Origin: Solimonas fluminis
GTDB lineage: Bacteria; Pseudomonadota; Gammaproteobacteria; Nevskiales; Nevskiaceae
Assembly (NCBI RefSeq): GCF_002930645.1
Contig: NZ_PSNW01000001.1
Span: 550,600-614,599, forward strand
Reading direction: 5' to 3'
Length of the DNA stretch: 64,000 nt
Shown here: one piece after another, positions 16,693-25,587 of the stretch
How positions within the stretch are numbered: the stretch's first letter is position 1
Layout of the letters: every line of letters starts with the position of its first letter
Translations under genes and position numbers: made by a program
Notes under the pieces: generated by a model
Database searches by the model: none
Seen by the model: the letters and a program-made list of their open reading frames with translations, nothing else
What the model was told of the DNA's origin: nothing

Positions 16693-17674
16693 CGGCGGCC
16701 GCCGCCCCGCACTCGTCGACCAGCATGGCCGCGCCAAGCACAAGCTGCGCCTGTCGCTGACCGACCGCTGCAACTTCCGCTGCCGCTACTGCATGCCGGA
16801 AGAGCCGCGGTGGATTCCCAAGCAGCAGTTCCTGACGCGCCTGGAGCTGCGCAGCCTGGTCGCCGAGTTCGTGCGCCTGGGCATCCGCAACATCCGCCTC
16901 ACCGGTGGCGAGCCCCTGCTGCGCCCGGACCTGGCCGGGATCGTCGCGGACCTCAACGCGCTGCGCCCGCTGGGCCTGGAACGCATCTCCATGACCACCA
17001 ACGGCTCGCGCCTGGCCGAGGCCCTGCCCGAGCTGCGCCGCGCCGGCCTGGACGACCTGAACATCAGCCTCGACAGCGTCGACCCGCAGCGCTTCCGCGA
17101 CATGACCGGCGCCGAGCTGTCGCCCGTGATGGCCGGCATCGACACTGCCTTGGCCCTGGGCATCCCCTTCAAGCTCAACAGCGTGCTGGTGCGCGGCCAC
17201 AACGAGCAGGACATCCTGCCGCTGACCGCCTGGTCCAAGGAGCGCGGCATGCCGCTGCGCTTCATCGAGTACATGCCGCTGGATGCGCCGGGCCGCTGGC
17301 AGGCCGATGCGGTCATCGGCGAACCGGAGCTGCTGGAGACGCTGCGCACCCGCTACCGGGTGGAGCGCCTGCCGCGCAGCGAGGATCCGGCCACGCTCTA
17401 CACGCTGGACGGCGACTACCGGCTGGGCGTGATCTCCACGATCAGCAACCCCTTCTGCTCGAGTTGCGACCGGCTGCGGCTGACCGTGCGCGGCGAGCTC
17501 TACACCTGCCTGTTCGCACGCCAGGGGACGCCGCTGGCGCCCCTGCTGCGCGAGGGCAGCCCGACCGAACTCAGCAGCCGCATCGCCAGCGCCGTCTGGA
17601 ACAAGGAAGCCGGCTATGCCGCCCACCGCGGACCGGTGGAGCGGCCCATCACCATGCATACCCTCGGAGGGTAG
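16685..17674 (+). CDS. moaA: GTP 3',8-cyclase
   Basis: A 329-residue radical SAM enzyme that makes the first intermediate of Moco from GTP. The N-terminal cluster ligands are Cys29, Cys33 and Cys36 (CNFRCRYC). The second cluster is held by the FCSSCDRLRL region and a later Cys (YTCLF). The protein ends in GG, as MoaA does. Its ATG overlaps the mobA stop, so the two are translationally coupled. Confidence 0.93.
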   Translation: MADGGRRPALVDQHGRAKHKLRLSLTDRCNFRCRYCMPEEPRWIPKQQFLTRLELRSLVAEFVRLGIRNIRLTGGEPLLRPDLAGIVADLNALRPLGLERISMTTNGSRLAEALPELRRAGLDDLNISLDSVDPQRFRDMTGAELSPVMAGIDTALALGIPFKLNSVLVRGHNEQDILPLTAWSKERGMPLRFIEYMPLDAPGRWQADAVIGEPELLETLRTRYRVERLPRSEDPATLYTLDGDYRLGVISTISNPFCSSCDRLRLTVRGELYTCLFARQGTPLAPLLREGSPTELSSRIASAVWNKEAGYAAHRGPVERPITMHTLGG

Positions 17675-17676
17675 CT

Positions 17677-17925
17677 TTGCAGATCACCTTCGAATTCTGG
17701 GGCGCCCTGCGGCGCGCCGCCGGCGGCGACGAGCGCACGCTGGCGCTGCCCGCCGGTGCCGGCAGCATCGGCGACGCCCTGGAGGCCCTGGCCGACGCCA
17801 TCCCGGCGTTGGGCGAATACCTGGAAACCACCGCCGTGGCGCAGGGCGACCGGCTGCTGCTGCGGACCGAGGAACTGGAAGACGGCATGCGACTGGCGCT
17901 GCTGCCGCCGGTGGCTGGCGGGTGA
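17677..17925 (+). CDS. moaD: Molybdopterin synthase sulfur carrier subunit
   Basis: An 82-residue ubiquitin-fold protein ending in LLPPVAGG. The terminal Gly-Gly carries the thiocarboxylate used by MoaE. It starts with TTG at 17677, preceded by GGAGG with normal spacing. No ATG fits, and the frame continues to the correct MoaD C-terminus. Only two bases separate it from moaA. Automatic gene finders may miss it because of the rare start codon. Confidence 0.88.
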   Translation: MQITFEFWGALRRAAGGDERTLALPAGAGSIGDALEALADAIPALGEYLETTAVAQGDRLLLRTEELEDGMRLALLPPVAGG

Positions 17926-17935
17926 GGCGGATCAA

Positions 17936-17990
17936 GGCAACAGTCCAGTGGACTGTTGCCCCGCCGAACACCCGGCCATGGATGGCCGGG
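17936..17990 (+). repeat. Two stem-loops between moaD and moaE
   Basis: GGCAACAGTCC (17936-17946) and GGACTGTTGCC (17950-17960) form a perfect 11-bp palindrome. CCCGGCCA (17971-17978) and TGGCCGGG (17983-17990) form a second stem around TGGA. Neither is followed by a T-run. The words ACTGTTGC and CCATGGATGG recur near 54,270, so this may be a dispersed repeat. It breaks the otherwise tight Moco operon. Confidence 0.6.
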
Positions 17991-18052
17991 CCGGGGTGAA
18001 TTCGGGTTCCTGCAGTCGCGCCATGGACGGCAGCCACCAAAGTTAGGAAGCT

Positions 18053-18556
18053 ATGCCCATGTATCTTTTCGACACCCCCCTGCAACTCGACCCCATCCTC
18101 GGCATGGCCGAGCACCGCGACTGCGGCGCGCTGAACGTCTTTGGCGGCACCGTGCGCGACCACAACGAGGGCAAGCGCGTGCTGCGGCTGAAGTACACCG
18201 CCTTCGCGCCGCTGGCCGAGAAGCTGATGCGCGAGATCGAGCAGGAGACGCGCGAGAAGTTCGGCGTGCCGCACTGCCGCGTGATCCACCGCCTGGGCCT
18301 GCTGGAGATCGGCGACATCGCGATCTACTGCGCCGTGCGCGCACCCCATCGCGGCGAGGCCTTCGCGGCCTGCAAGTACGCGGTGGACGCGGTCAAGCAT
18401 CGCGTGCCGATCTGGAAGGAGGAGTTCTTCGAGGACGGCACCAGCGCCTTCAACCAGGGCTGCTGCATCCGCCCCGACCTGCCCCCTGAACACGACAACG
18501 GCCACAGCCATGCCCACGACCATGAGCACGGCGATCACCACCATCATCACGCATGA
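18053..18556 (+). CDS. moaE: Molybdopterin synthase catalytic subunit with His-rich tail
   Basis: A 167-residue MoaE that transfers sulfur from MoaD to cyclic pyranopterin to make molybdopterin. The family core runs from FGGTVRDHN (about 28-36) through the HRLGLLEIGD region to KEEFFEDG. After the normal end near residue 144 comes a tail of about 23 residues with 11 His, including HHHHH, which could bind nickel, zinc or other metals. Such a tail is not usual for MoaE. The ATG at 18053 follows AGGAAG. The 3' end overlaps the next gene by 4 bp. Confidence 0.9.
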   Translation: MPMYLFDTPLQLDPILGMAEHRDCGALNVFGGTVRDHNEGKRVLRLKYTAFAPLAEKLMREIEQETREKFGVPHCRVIHRLGLLEIGDIAIYCAVRAPHRGEAFAACKYAVDAVKHRVPIWKEEFFEDGTSAFNQGCCIRPDLPPEHDNGHSHAHDHEHGDHHHHHA

Positions 18557-19494
18557 AAGACGTTTCCCTGAAGCCGGACTCCCTGCGCACGGCGTCCGCC
18601 ACGGCGACGCTGCGCGCGCCGCAGCACTGCATCGAGCGACTGCGCAGCGGCGATACCGAGAAGGGTGACCCGGTCAAGACCGCGCGCATCGCCGGCATCC
18701 TTGCCGCCAAGCGTACCGACGAACTGATACCGCTGTGCCACCCGCTGCCGATCTACCGCGCCGACCTGCGCTTCGAACTGGGCGAGGGCCAGGTCGAGGT
18801 GATCAGCGAGGTCGAGACCATCGCCCCGACCGGCGTGGAGATGGAGGCGCTCACCGCCGCCAGCATCGCCGTGCTGACGCTCTACGACATGCTCAAGCCC
18901 TACTGCGAGCCGGAAGAGCTGGAGATGACCAACTGCAGGCTGCTGCAGAAGAAGGGCGGCAAGTCGCAGTTCCGCCGCAAGCTGCGCGTGCCGGCCACGG
19001 CCGCGGTGATCGTGCTGTCCGACACCGTGTCGGCGAAGAAGAAGCCCGACACCGCCGGTGCCGGCGTGCGCGACGACCTCGCCGCCGCGGGCTTCGACCC
19101 CATGACCTACGAGATCCTGCCGGACGAGCCGGAGCAGCTGCTGGCCAGCGTCAAGGCCAAGGTGAAGCAGGGCGTGGACCTGATCGTCACCGTCGGCGGC
19201 ACCGGCATGGGCTCGCGCGACATCACCGTGGATACGCTCAAGCCGCTGATCACGCGCGAGCTGCCGGGCATGATGGAGGCCGCCCGCGCCTTCGGCCAGC
19301 GCCGCACGCCCTTCGCGCTGATGTCGCGCGGCGTCGCCGGCTTCATCGGCAACACCCTGCTGATCACCTGTCCCGGCTCGCGCCGCGGCGCGCTGGAAAC
19401 GCTGGCGCCGCTGATGCCGGGCCTGGTGCATATCTTCGAGGTCTGCCGCCACGACAAGCCGCACCCCGGCGGCTACACGATGGACATCCGCTGA
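18553..19494 (+). CDS. moaCB: Fused cyclic pyranopterin synthase and molybdopterin adenylyltransferase (MoaC-MoaB)
   Basis: A 313-residue bifunctional protein. Residues 1 to about 155 are MoaC (ELIPLCHPLP and the METEALTAAS-like stretch VEMEALTAASIA), which forms cyclic pyranopterin monophosphate. Residues about 160-313 are a MoaB/MogA domain (VGGTGMGSRDITVD), which adenylylates molybdopterin. Fusions of these two are known in several bacteria. The ATG overlaps the moaE stop (ATGA), and the stop overlaps the moeA start by one base. Confidence 0.9.
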   Translation: MKDVSLKPDSLRTASATATLRAPQHCIERLRSGDTEKGDPVKTARIAGILAAKRTDELIPLCHPLPIYRADLRFELGEGQVEVISEVETIAPTGVEMEALTAASIAVLTLYDMLKPYCEPEELEMTNCRLLQKKGGKSQFRRKLRVPATAAVIVLSDTVSAKKKPDTAGAGVRDDLAAAGFDPMTYEILPDEPEQLLASVKAKVKQGVDLIVTVGGTGMGSRDITVDTLKPLITRELPGMMEAARAFGQRRTPFALMSRGVAGFIGNTLLITCPGSRRGALETLAPLMPGLVHIFEVCRHDKPHPGGYTMDIR

Positions 19495-20726
19495 TGGCGC
19501 ACGATTGCGGCGACGTCGCGCACGGCGGCAAGTCGCCGCTGCTGCCGCTGGAAGCGGCACTGGCGGTCTACGGCGAACGCATCCGGCCGCTGGCTGCGCA
19601 GCGCGGGCCGGTGCACGAGGCCCTGGGCCGCGTGCTGGCAGAACCGGCCGCCTCCGCCGTGGACCTGCCGCTGTTCACCCAGAGCGCCGTCGACGGCTAT
19701 GCCCTGCGCAGCGCCGATGCCGCCGGGACGCTGCGCGTCACCGGCGAGATCGCGGCCGGCGATGCGGCGAAGCTGTCCGTCGGCCCCGGCGAGGCCCTGC
19801 GCATCTTCACCGGCGGCGCCGTTCCCGCCGGCGCCGATACGGTTGCACGCCAGGAGATCGTCAAGCGCGAGGGCGACCGCATCACGCTGACCGAGCCGCT
19901 GGCCGCCAACGTGGACATCCGCCACCGCGGCGAGGAAGTCCGCGCCGGCGATCCCATCTCCCCCCCAGGCCGGCGGCTGCACTCCGGCCTGCTCGCCGCG
20001 CTGGCCATGGCCGGCGTGCAGCAGGTGGCCACCCGCCCACGCCCGCGCGTGGCCGTGCTGGTCACCGGCAACGAGGTGGCCCGCCCCGGCGAGGCCCTGG
20101 CCCCCGGCCAGATCCACGACGCCAACGGGCCGCTCTGCGCCGGCTGGCTGGCCGAGCGCGGCTACCCTCTGGCCATGCTGCGCTATGTGCCGGACAGCCT
20201 GGATGCGGTCACCGCCGCGCTGCAGGACGCCGCAGCCGGCGCCGACCTGGTGATCACCTCCGGCGGCGTGTCGGTGGGCGACCACGACCACCTGCCCGCC
20301 GCCGCCAAGGCCGCCGGTTTCGAACGCGTGTTCTGGAAGGTGGCCCAGAAACCCGGCAAGCCGATCTGGTACGGCATGCGCGGCAACCAGCCGCTGCTGG
20401 CCCTGCCCGGCAACCCCGGTGCGGTGCTGATCGGCCTGCACGTGCATGTCATCCGCGCGCTGCAGCTGCTGGAGGGACTCGACCAGCCCGCGCCGCTATG
20501 GCGCGAAGGCGCGCTGGCCGCGGACTTCAGGGCCGACCGCGTGCGCGACAGCCTGCTGCGCGTGACCGTGGGCCAGGACCCATCCGGCCGCGTGACGCTG
20601 GGCCGTCTGGCGAAGCAGGATTCGCACATGCTGAGCAACCTGGCGCGAGCCGATGCGCTGGCCTGGCTGCCGGCCAGCGAGACGCCGCTGGCCGCGGGCA
20701 CGCCGGTGCGCTGGATCGCGCTCTAG
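19494..20726 (+). CDS. moeA: Molybdopterin molybdenumtransferase
   Basis: A 410-residue MoeA that inserts molybdate into adenylylated molybdopterin. Visible motifs are the QSAVDGYALR segment (about 62-71), TGGAVPAGADTV (about 105-116), TGNEV, SGGVSVGDHD and ALPGNPGAV. The start ATG overlaps the previous stop in TGATG, so it is the last gene of the coupled Moco operon. The window has no ABC-type molybdate transporter. Confidence 0.92.
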   Translation: MAHDCGDVAHGGKSPLLPLEAALAVYGERIRPLAAQRGPVHEALGRVLAEPAASAVDLPLFTQSAVDGYALRSADAAGTLRVTGEIAAGDAAKLSVGPGEALRIFTGGAVPAGADTVARQEIVKREGDRITLTEPLAANVDIRHRGEEVRAGDPISPPGRRLHSGLLAALAMAGVQQVATRPRPRVAVLVTGNEVARPGEALAPGQIHDANGPLCAGWLAERGYPLAMLRYVPDSLDAVTAALQDAAAGADLVITSGGVSVGDHDHLPAAAKAAGFERVFWKVAQKPGKPIWYGMRGNQPLLALPGNPGAVLIGLHVHVIRALQLLEGLDQPAPLWREGALAADFRADRVRDSLLRVTVGQDPSGRVTLGRLAKQDSHMLSNLARADALAWLPASETPLAAGTPVRWIAL

Positions 20727-20731
20727 CCGCT

Positions 20732-21298
20732 TCAGGCGGCGTGTGTTGCGGTCTTGCGCGCGTACGACGCCAGGAATTCCATCTGGTCGGCCAGGATGCG
20801 GCGGTTCTGCAGGATCAGGTACTCCGCCAGGTTCGGCGTGTAGGGCACCGCCAGCAGCTTCATGCCGGCTTCCTCGGGGGTGCGGTCGTCCTTGCGCTGG
20901 TTGCAGTGGCGGCAGGCGGTCACGCAGTTCTCCCAGGCCGAGGCGCCGCCGCGCGAGGCCGGCATGACATGGTCCCGGGTCAGATGGGAAGCCGCGAACT
21001 GCAAGCCGCAGTACAGGCAGAGGTTGCGGTCGCGCTGGAACAGGGTGCGGTTGGTCAGCAGCGGCACGCCCTTCTCGAAGCGGCGCGATTTGTCGGCGAC
21101 GGCGATGATCGAGCCGATCTCCATGCGGGAGCGGAGGCCGGTAGCGGCGCAGATGCCGCCGTGGATCGTGAAGCGCTCTTCTCCGGCCTCCCAGCGCACG
21201 CGGTCGCGTGCGTAGAGGGTGACGGCGGTCTGCCAGCGGACCCATGAAACCGGGAGCCCGCCGACATCCAGCTTGAGGATGGCGGGGATCGTCTCCAT
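20732..21298 (-). CDS. HNH endonuclease family protein
   Basis: A 188-residue protein with a C-terminal HNH nuclease fold. CLYCG and CRHCN supply four Cys for a structural zinc, and RDHVMPASRGG with WENCVTAC forms the catalytic core (the His of DH is the likely general base). The N-terminal 90 residues are of unknown function. Such stand-alone HNH proteins are common and usually uncharacterised. It is convergent with moeA, and I see no restriction-modification or phage partner. Confidence 0.75.
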   Translation of the reverse strand: METIPAILKLDVGGLPVSWVRWQTAVTLYARDRVRWEAGEERFTIHGGICAATGLRSRMEIGSIIAVADKSRRFEKGVPLLTNRTLFQRDRNLCLYCGLQFAASHLTRDHVMPASRGGASAWENCVTACRHCNQRKDDRTPEEAGMKLLAVPYTPNLAEYLILQNRRILADQMEFLASYARKTATHAA

Positions 21299-21448
21299 GA
21301 AAAACCTTGCTCGGGCGATCTTCCGTTCACGCGAAAGACCGTCTTGGAATTCAGCGCATTGGATACCAGCAATGTTAAAGCTATTTGAACAGTATCCCCT
21401 ATGCCGCCCCTACGCAAGCCAGTACGGCCGGAACGGCGCGCAATTTGC

Positions 21449-21477
21449 TTGACGTGCGGGGCCTTAACCACGAATGT
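21449..21477 (+). promoter_or_regulatory. Possible sigma-70 promoter of the polyamine operon
   Basis: TTGACG at 21449-21454 is a good -35 hexamer. At 17 bases the -10 would be GAATGT (21472-21477), a weak match. It lies about 60 bp before the first gene. The rest of the 236-bp intergenic stretch shows no clear structure. Confidence 0.3.
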
Positions 21478-21534
21478 AGCGCGCATCTGCGGCGCCGCAG
21501 GGTGCCCGGTTCCAAACTTTCCAGGAGTCGCTTC

Positions 21535-22683
21535 ATGAAATCGCAAAGCGCCGCGGTTGCCCTTTCCCTATGCGCCCTGCTGGCCGCCTGCGGCAAGAAG
21601 GAGCAAGCCGCTCCGCCCGCCGCCCCGGGTGCCGCGCCCACCGCCGCCGCGCCGGCTTCCAAGGACCTCAACGTCTACAACTACTCGGACTACATCGCCG
21701 AGGACGTGATCCCGGGCTTCGAGGCCAAGACCGGCGTCAAGGTGACCTATGACGTCTACGACAGCGACGAGGTGGTGGAGGCCAAGCTGCTGGCCGGCTC
21801 CACCGGCTACGACATCGTGGTGCCCACGCTGAACTTCTTCGGCCGCCAGATCCAGGCCGGAGTCTTCCTCAAGCTGGACAAGGCCAGGATTCCCAACCTG
21901 GCCAACCTCGACCCGGCGATCATGCAGCGCATCGCCCAGCAGGACCCGGGCAACCAGTACGGCGTGCCCTACATGAGCGGCACTACCGGCATCGGCTACA
22001 ACGTCGACAAGGTCAAGAAGGCCTTCGGCACGCTGGACGTGGTCAACAGCTGGGACCTGGTGTTCAAGCCGGAGAACATCTCCAAGCTGAAGTCCTGCGG
22101 CGTGACGCTGCTGGACACGCCCTCCGACCTGATCCCCATTGCCCTGCACTACCTGGGCGAAAATCCCAACAGCACCGACCCGAAGGTCATCGACAAGGCC
22201 GCGGCGCTGCTCAAGAGCATCCGTCCCTACATCCAGAACTTCCATTCCTCGCAGCTGGTGGGCGCGCTGGCCAACGGCAACACCTGCCTGGTGGTGGCCT
22301 GGTCCGGCGACGTGATCCAGGCCCGCGACCGCGCCGAGGAGGCCAAGAACGGCGTCAACATCGGCTATTCCATCCCCAAGGAAGGTGCGCCGCAGTGGTT
22401 CGACATGCTGGCGATCCCCAAGGATGCCAAGAACGTGGACAACGCCTACGCCTTCATCAACCACCTGCTGGACCCGAAGGTGGCCGCCTCCAACACCAAC
22501 TACATCCATTACGCCAACCCGGTGCCGTCCTCGCTGCCGGATATCGAGGAAGACATCCGCAACGACGCCACGATCTACCCGCCGGCCGAGGTCGCCGCCA
22601 AGCTGTTCACCTATGCGGTGGTGCCGCCGGAAGTGGATCGCCAGTACACCCGCATCTGGACCGAGCTGAAGACCGGCAAGTAA
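21535..22683 (+). CDS. potF: Polyamine-binding lipoprotein of an ABC transporter (PotF/SpuD family)
   Basis: A 382-residue PotD/PotF-type receptor. The mature part follows the family closely (VYNYSDYIAEDVIPGFE near 44-60). It binds putrescine or spermidine for the PotG-PotH-PotI importer. Unlike the soluble enterobacterial PotF, it has a lipobox LLAAC with the acylated Cys at residue 19. A Pro/Ala-rich linker of about 20 residues follows, so it should be membrane-anchored. The ATG at 21535 has AGGAG 8 bases upstream. A longer frame upstream lacks a signal peptide at its start. Ligand preference is not visible. Confidence 0.87.
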   Translation: MKSQSAAVALSLCALLAACGKKEQAAPPAAPGAAPTAAAPASKDLNVYNYSDYIAEDVIPGFEAKTGVKVTYDVYDSDEVVEAKLLAGSTGYDIVVPTLNFFGRQIQAGVFLKLDKARIPNLANLDPAIMQRIAQQDPGNQYGVPYMSGTTGIGYNVDKVKKAFGTLDVVNSWDLVFKPENISKLKSCGVTLLDTPSDLIPIALHYLGENPNSTDPKVIDKAAALLKSIRPYIQNFHSSQLVGALANGNTCLVVAWSGDVIQARDRAEEAKNGVNIGYSIPKEGAPQWFDMLAIPKDAKNVDNAYAFINHLLDPKVAASNTNYIHYANPVPSSLPDIEEDIRNDATIYPPAEVAAKLFTYAVVPPEVDRQYTRIWTELKTGK

Positions 22684-22693
22684 GGGGGCCGTC

Positions 22694-23818
22694 ATGGGTG
22701 CTCCCGCGCCGGACAAGGACGCTGCCGACAAGGCCGGCTACCTGCGCATCCAGGAGGTGCGCAAGGAATTCGACGGCTTCGTCGCGCTGGAGGACGTCAG
22801 CCTGAGCATCAACCGGGGCGAGATCTTCGCCCTGCTGGGCGGCTCCGGCAGCGGCAAGTCCACGCTGCTGCGCTGCCTGGCCGGATTCGAGACGCCCACC
22901 GCGGGGCACATCCTGCTGGACGGCCAGGCCCTGGGCGACACCCCGCCCTACGAGCGGCCGATCAACATGATGTTCCAGTCCTATGCGCTGTTCCCGCACA
23001 TGACGGTGGAGCAGAACATCGCCTTCGGCCTGAAGCAGGACAAGCTGCCCAAGGAACGGATTCGCCAGCGCGTCGCCGAGATGCTGGAGCTGGTCAAGCT
23101 CGAGAAGCTGGCCAAGCGCAAGCCGCACCAGCTTTCCGGCGGCCAGCAGCAGCGCGTGGCGCTGGCGCGCTCGCTGGCCAAGGGGCCGAAACTCCTCTTG
23201 CTCGACGAGCCCATGGGCGCCCTGGACAAGCAGCTGCGCACGCAGATGCAGCTGGAACTGGTGGAGATCATCGAGACCTCCGGCGTCACCTGCGTGATGG
23301 TGACCCACGACCAGGAAGAGGCCATGACCATGGCCACGCGCATCGCGCTGATGGAACACGGCCGCATCCGCCAGGTAGGCACGCCCGACGAGATCTACGA
23401 GCAGCCCACCAGCCGCTTCTCGGCCAGCTTCATCGGCTCGGTCAACCTGATCGAGGGCGTGGTGAAGGACGACGAGAAGGACTTCGTCACCATCGGCACG
23501 CCGGCCTTCCCGGACCTGATCTACGTCGGCCACGGCATCTCCGGCTTCGAGGGCCAGGAAGTGGCCTTTGCCCTGCGCCCGGAGAAGCTGCGCATCGGCA
23601 AGAAGGAACCGGAGCAGCGCCACAACAAGGCCAAGGGCGTGATCCAGGACATCGCCTACTTCGGCAGCCATTCGGTCTACCACGTGCACCTGCCGGGCGG
23701 CTACAAGTTCATGGCCAACTTCACCAACCGCCACCGCTGGGACAGCGACAACCTCACCTGGTACGACGAGGTCTGGGTGTCCTGGGGGGAGGAAGACGGC
23801 GTGGTGCTGAGCTCGTGA
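22694..23818 (+). CDS. potG: Polyamine ABC transporter ATP-binding protein
   Basis: A 374-residue ATPase with Walker A GGSGSGKST (about 49-57), signature LSGGQQQRVAL (about 147-157), Walker B LLLLDEPMGALD (about 170-181) and a C-terminal TOBE-like regulatory domain (about 290-370). It powers the PotH-PotI permease. It starts 10 bp after potF behind AAGGGG and overlaps potH by 4 bp. Confidence 0.9.
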   Translation: MGAPAPDKDAADKAGYLRIQEVRKEFDGFVALEDVSLSINRGEIFALLGGSGSGKSTLLRCLAGFETPTAGHILLDGQALGDTPPYERPINMMFQSYALFPHMTVEQNIAFGLKQDKLPKERIRQRVAEMLELVKLEKLAKRKPHQLSGGQQQRVALARSLAKGPKLLLLDEPMGALDKQLRTQMQLELVEIIETSGVTCVMVTHDQEEAMTMATRIALMEHGRIRQVGTPDEIYEQPTSRFSASFIGSVNLIEGVVKDDEKDFVTIGTPAFPDLIYVGHGISGFEGQEVAFALRPEKLRIGKKEPEQRHNKAKGVIQDIAYFGSHSVYHVHLPGGYKFMANFTNRHRWDSDNLTWYDEVWVSWGEEDGVVLSS

Positions 23819-24729
23819 ACGAGGACCTGCGCGCCGCGCTGCGCCGCTGGCTGCCGCAGCCCCGCTGGGGCGTGATCGCCGCGCCCTACCTCTGGCTGAT
23901 CCTGTTCTTCGCGATCCCCTTCCTGATCGTGCTGAAGATTTCGTTCACGCGCATGGCCATCGCCATGCCGCCGTACACGCCGGTGCTGGAGTACATCGAC
24001 GACGCACTGACGCTGCGCCTGAACCTGGCCAACTACCTCAAGCTGTTCAGCGACTCGCAGTACGTGGTCGCCTACCTCAGTTCGATCAAGATCGCGGCCA
24101 TCTCCACCCTGCTGTGCCTGCTGATCGGCTACCCGATGGCCTACGCCATCGCCCGCATGGGCCCCACCGCGCGCAACATCGCCCTGATGCTGGTGGTGCT
24201 TCCGTCCTGGACCTCCTTCCTGATCCGCGTCTATGCCTGGATCGGCATCCTCGACGGCAACGGCATCCTCAACCGCCTGCTGATGTCCGCCGGGCTGATC
24301 TCGGAGCCGCTGCAGATCCTCTACACGCCGGCGGCGGCCTACATCGGCATCGTCTACTGCTACCTGCCGTTCATGATCCTGCCGCTGTACGCCACCCTGG
24401 TGAAACTGGACCAGCGCCTGCTGGAGGCCGCCTACGACCTCGGTGCCCGGCCCTGGTCGGCGTTCTGGCGCATCACCTGGCCGCTGTCGCGGTCCGGCGT
24501 GATCGCCGGCTGCATGCTGGTGATGATCCCGGCCATCGGCGAGTTCGTGATCCCCGAAATGCTCGGCGGGCCGGACACCCTGATGATCGGCCGCGTGCTT
24601 TGGAGCGAGTTCTTCAACAACCGCGACTGGCCGGCCGCCTCGGCCGTGGCCACCGTGCTGCTGCTCCTGCTGCTGGTTCCCATCGTGATCTTCAACCGCC
24701 AGCAGCAGCGGCAGCTGGAGGCCCGATGA
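23815..24729 (+). CDS. potH: Polyamine ABC transporter permease PotH
   Basis: A 304-residue inner-membrane permease with six predicted membrane segments and an EAA loop (EAAYDLGARPWSAFWRITWP, about 203-222) that docks on PotG. The GTG start at 23815 overlaps the potG stop. It forms the channel with PotI. Confidence 0.9.
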   Translation: MNEDLRAALRRWLPQPRWGVIAAPYLWLILFFAIPFLIVLKISFTRMAIAMPPYTPVLEYIDDALTLRLNLANYLKLFSDSQYVVAYLSSIKIAAISTLLCLLIGYPMAYAIARMGPTARNIALMLVVLPSWTSFLIRVYAWIGILDGNGILNRLLMSAGLISEPLQILYTPAAAYIGIVYCYLPFMILPLYATLVKLDQRLLEAAYDLGARPWSAFWRITWPLSRSGVIAGCMLVMIPAIGEFVIPEMLGGPDTLMIGRVLWSEFFNNRDWPAASAVATVLLLLLLVPIVIFNRQQQRQLEAR

Positions 24730-25544
24730 AGGCCACTGCCGGACAGCGCTGGGCGGGCCGCTCGGTCCTGCTGCTGGGCTTCGCCTTCCTGTACCTGCCG
24801 ATCGTGCTGCTGATGGTGTACTCGTTCAACGAGTCGCGCCTGGCCACGGTCTGGTCCGGCTTCTCCACCAAGTGGTACGGCGAGCTGTTCCGCGACCGCC
24901 AGATCCTGGCCGCCGCCTGGGTCAGCCTGAAGATCGCGTTCTGGACCGCCAGCGCCGCCACCGTGCTCGGCACCATGGCCGCGCTGGTGATGACACGCTT
25001 CCACCGCTTTCCCGGCAAGACCGCCTTCGGCGCCCTGATCACCGCCCCGCTGGTGATGCCCGAGGTGATCCTGGGCCTGTCGATCCTGCTGATGCTGGTC
25101 TCGGCTGGCGCCCTGCTGGGCATCCCCTCCAAGGGCGTGATCGCGATCTGGATCGCCCACGTCACCCTGACGCTGTCCTTCGTCACCGTGGTGGTGTCCT
25201 CGCGCCTGCAGGAGATGGACCGCTCGCTGGAGGAAGCGGCGATGGACCTGGGCGCCAACCGCCTCAAGGTGTTCTTCCTGATCACCCTGCCGATCATCGC
25301 ACCGTCCCTGGTATCCGGCTGGCTGCTGGCCTTCACCCTGTCCCTGGACGACGTGGTGATCGCCAGCTTCCTCGCCGGCCCGGATTCCACCACCCTGCCG
25401 ATCAAGGTCTTCTCCTCCGTGCGCCTGGGCCTGAGCCCCAAGATCAACGCACTGGCGACGCTGATGATCCTGATCGTGTCGCTGGGCGTGGTGGTGGGCT
25501 GGTGGCTGACGACGAGAAGGGAGCGGGACGGAAAGGCGGCTTAG
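24726..25544 (+). CDS. potI: Polyamine ABC transporter permease PotI
   Basis: A 272-residue permease with six membrane segments and the EAA loop EEAAMDLGANRLKVFFLITL (about 168-187). Its ATG overlaps the potH stop by 4 bp. It is the last gene of the four-gene operon. Confidence 0.9.
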   Translation: MKATAGQRWAGRSVLLLGFAFLYLPIVLLMVYSFNESRLATVWSGFSTKWYGELFRDRQILAAAWVSLKIAFWTASAATVLGTMAALVMTRFHRFPGKTAFGALITAPLVMPEVILGLSILLMLVSAGALLGIPSKGVIAIWIAHVTLTLSFVTVVVSSRLQEMDRSLEEAAMDLGANRLKVFFLITLPIIAPSLVSGWLLAFTLSLDDVVIASFLAGPDSTTLPIKVFSSVRLGLSPKINALATLMILIVSLGVVVGWWLTTRRERDGKAA

Positions 25545-25587
25545 CTTCCAGTCCACTAGCGCCAGCAGGGTATTGCCTATCTTGCCG

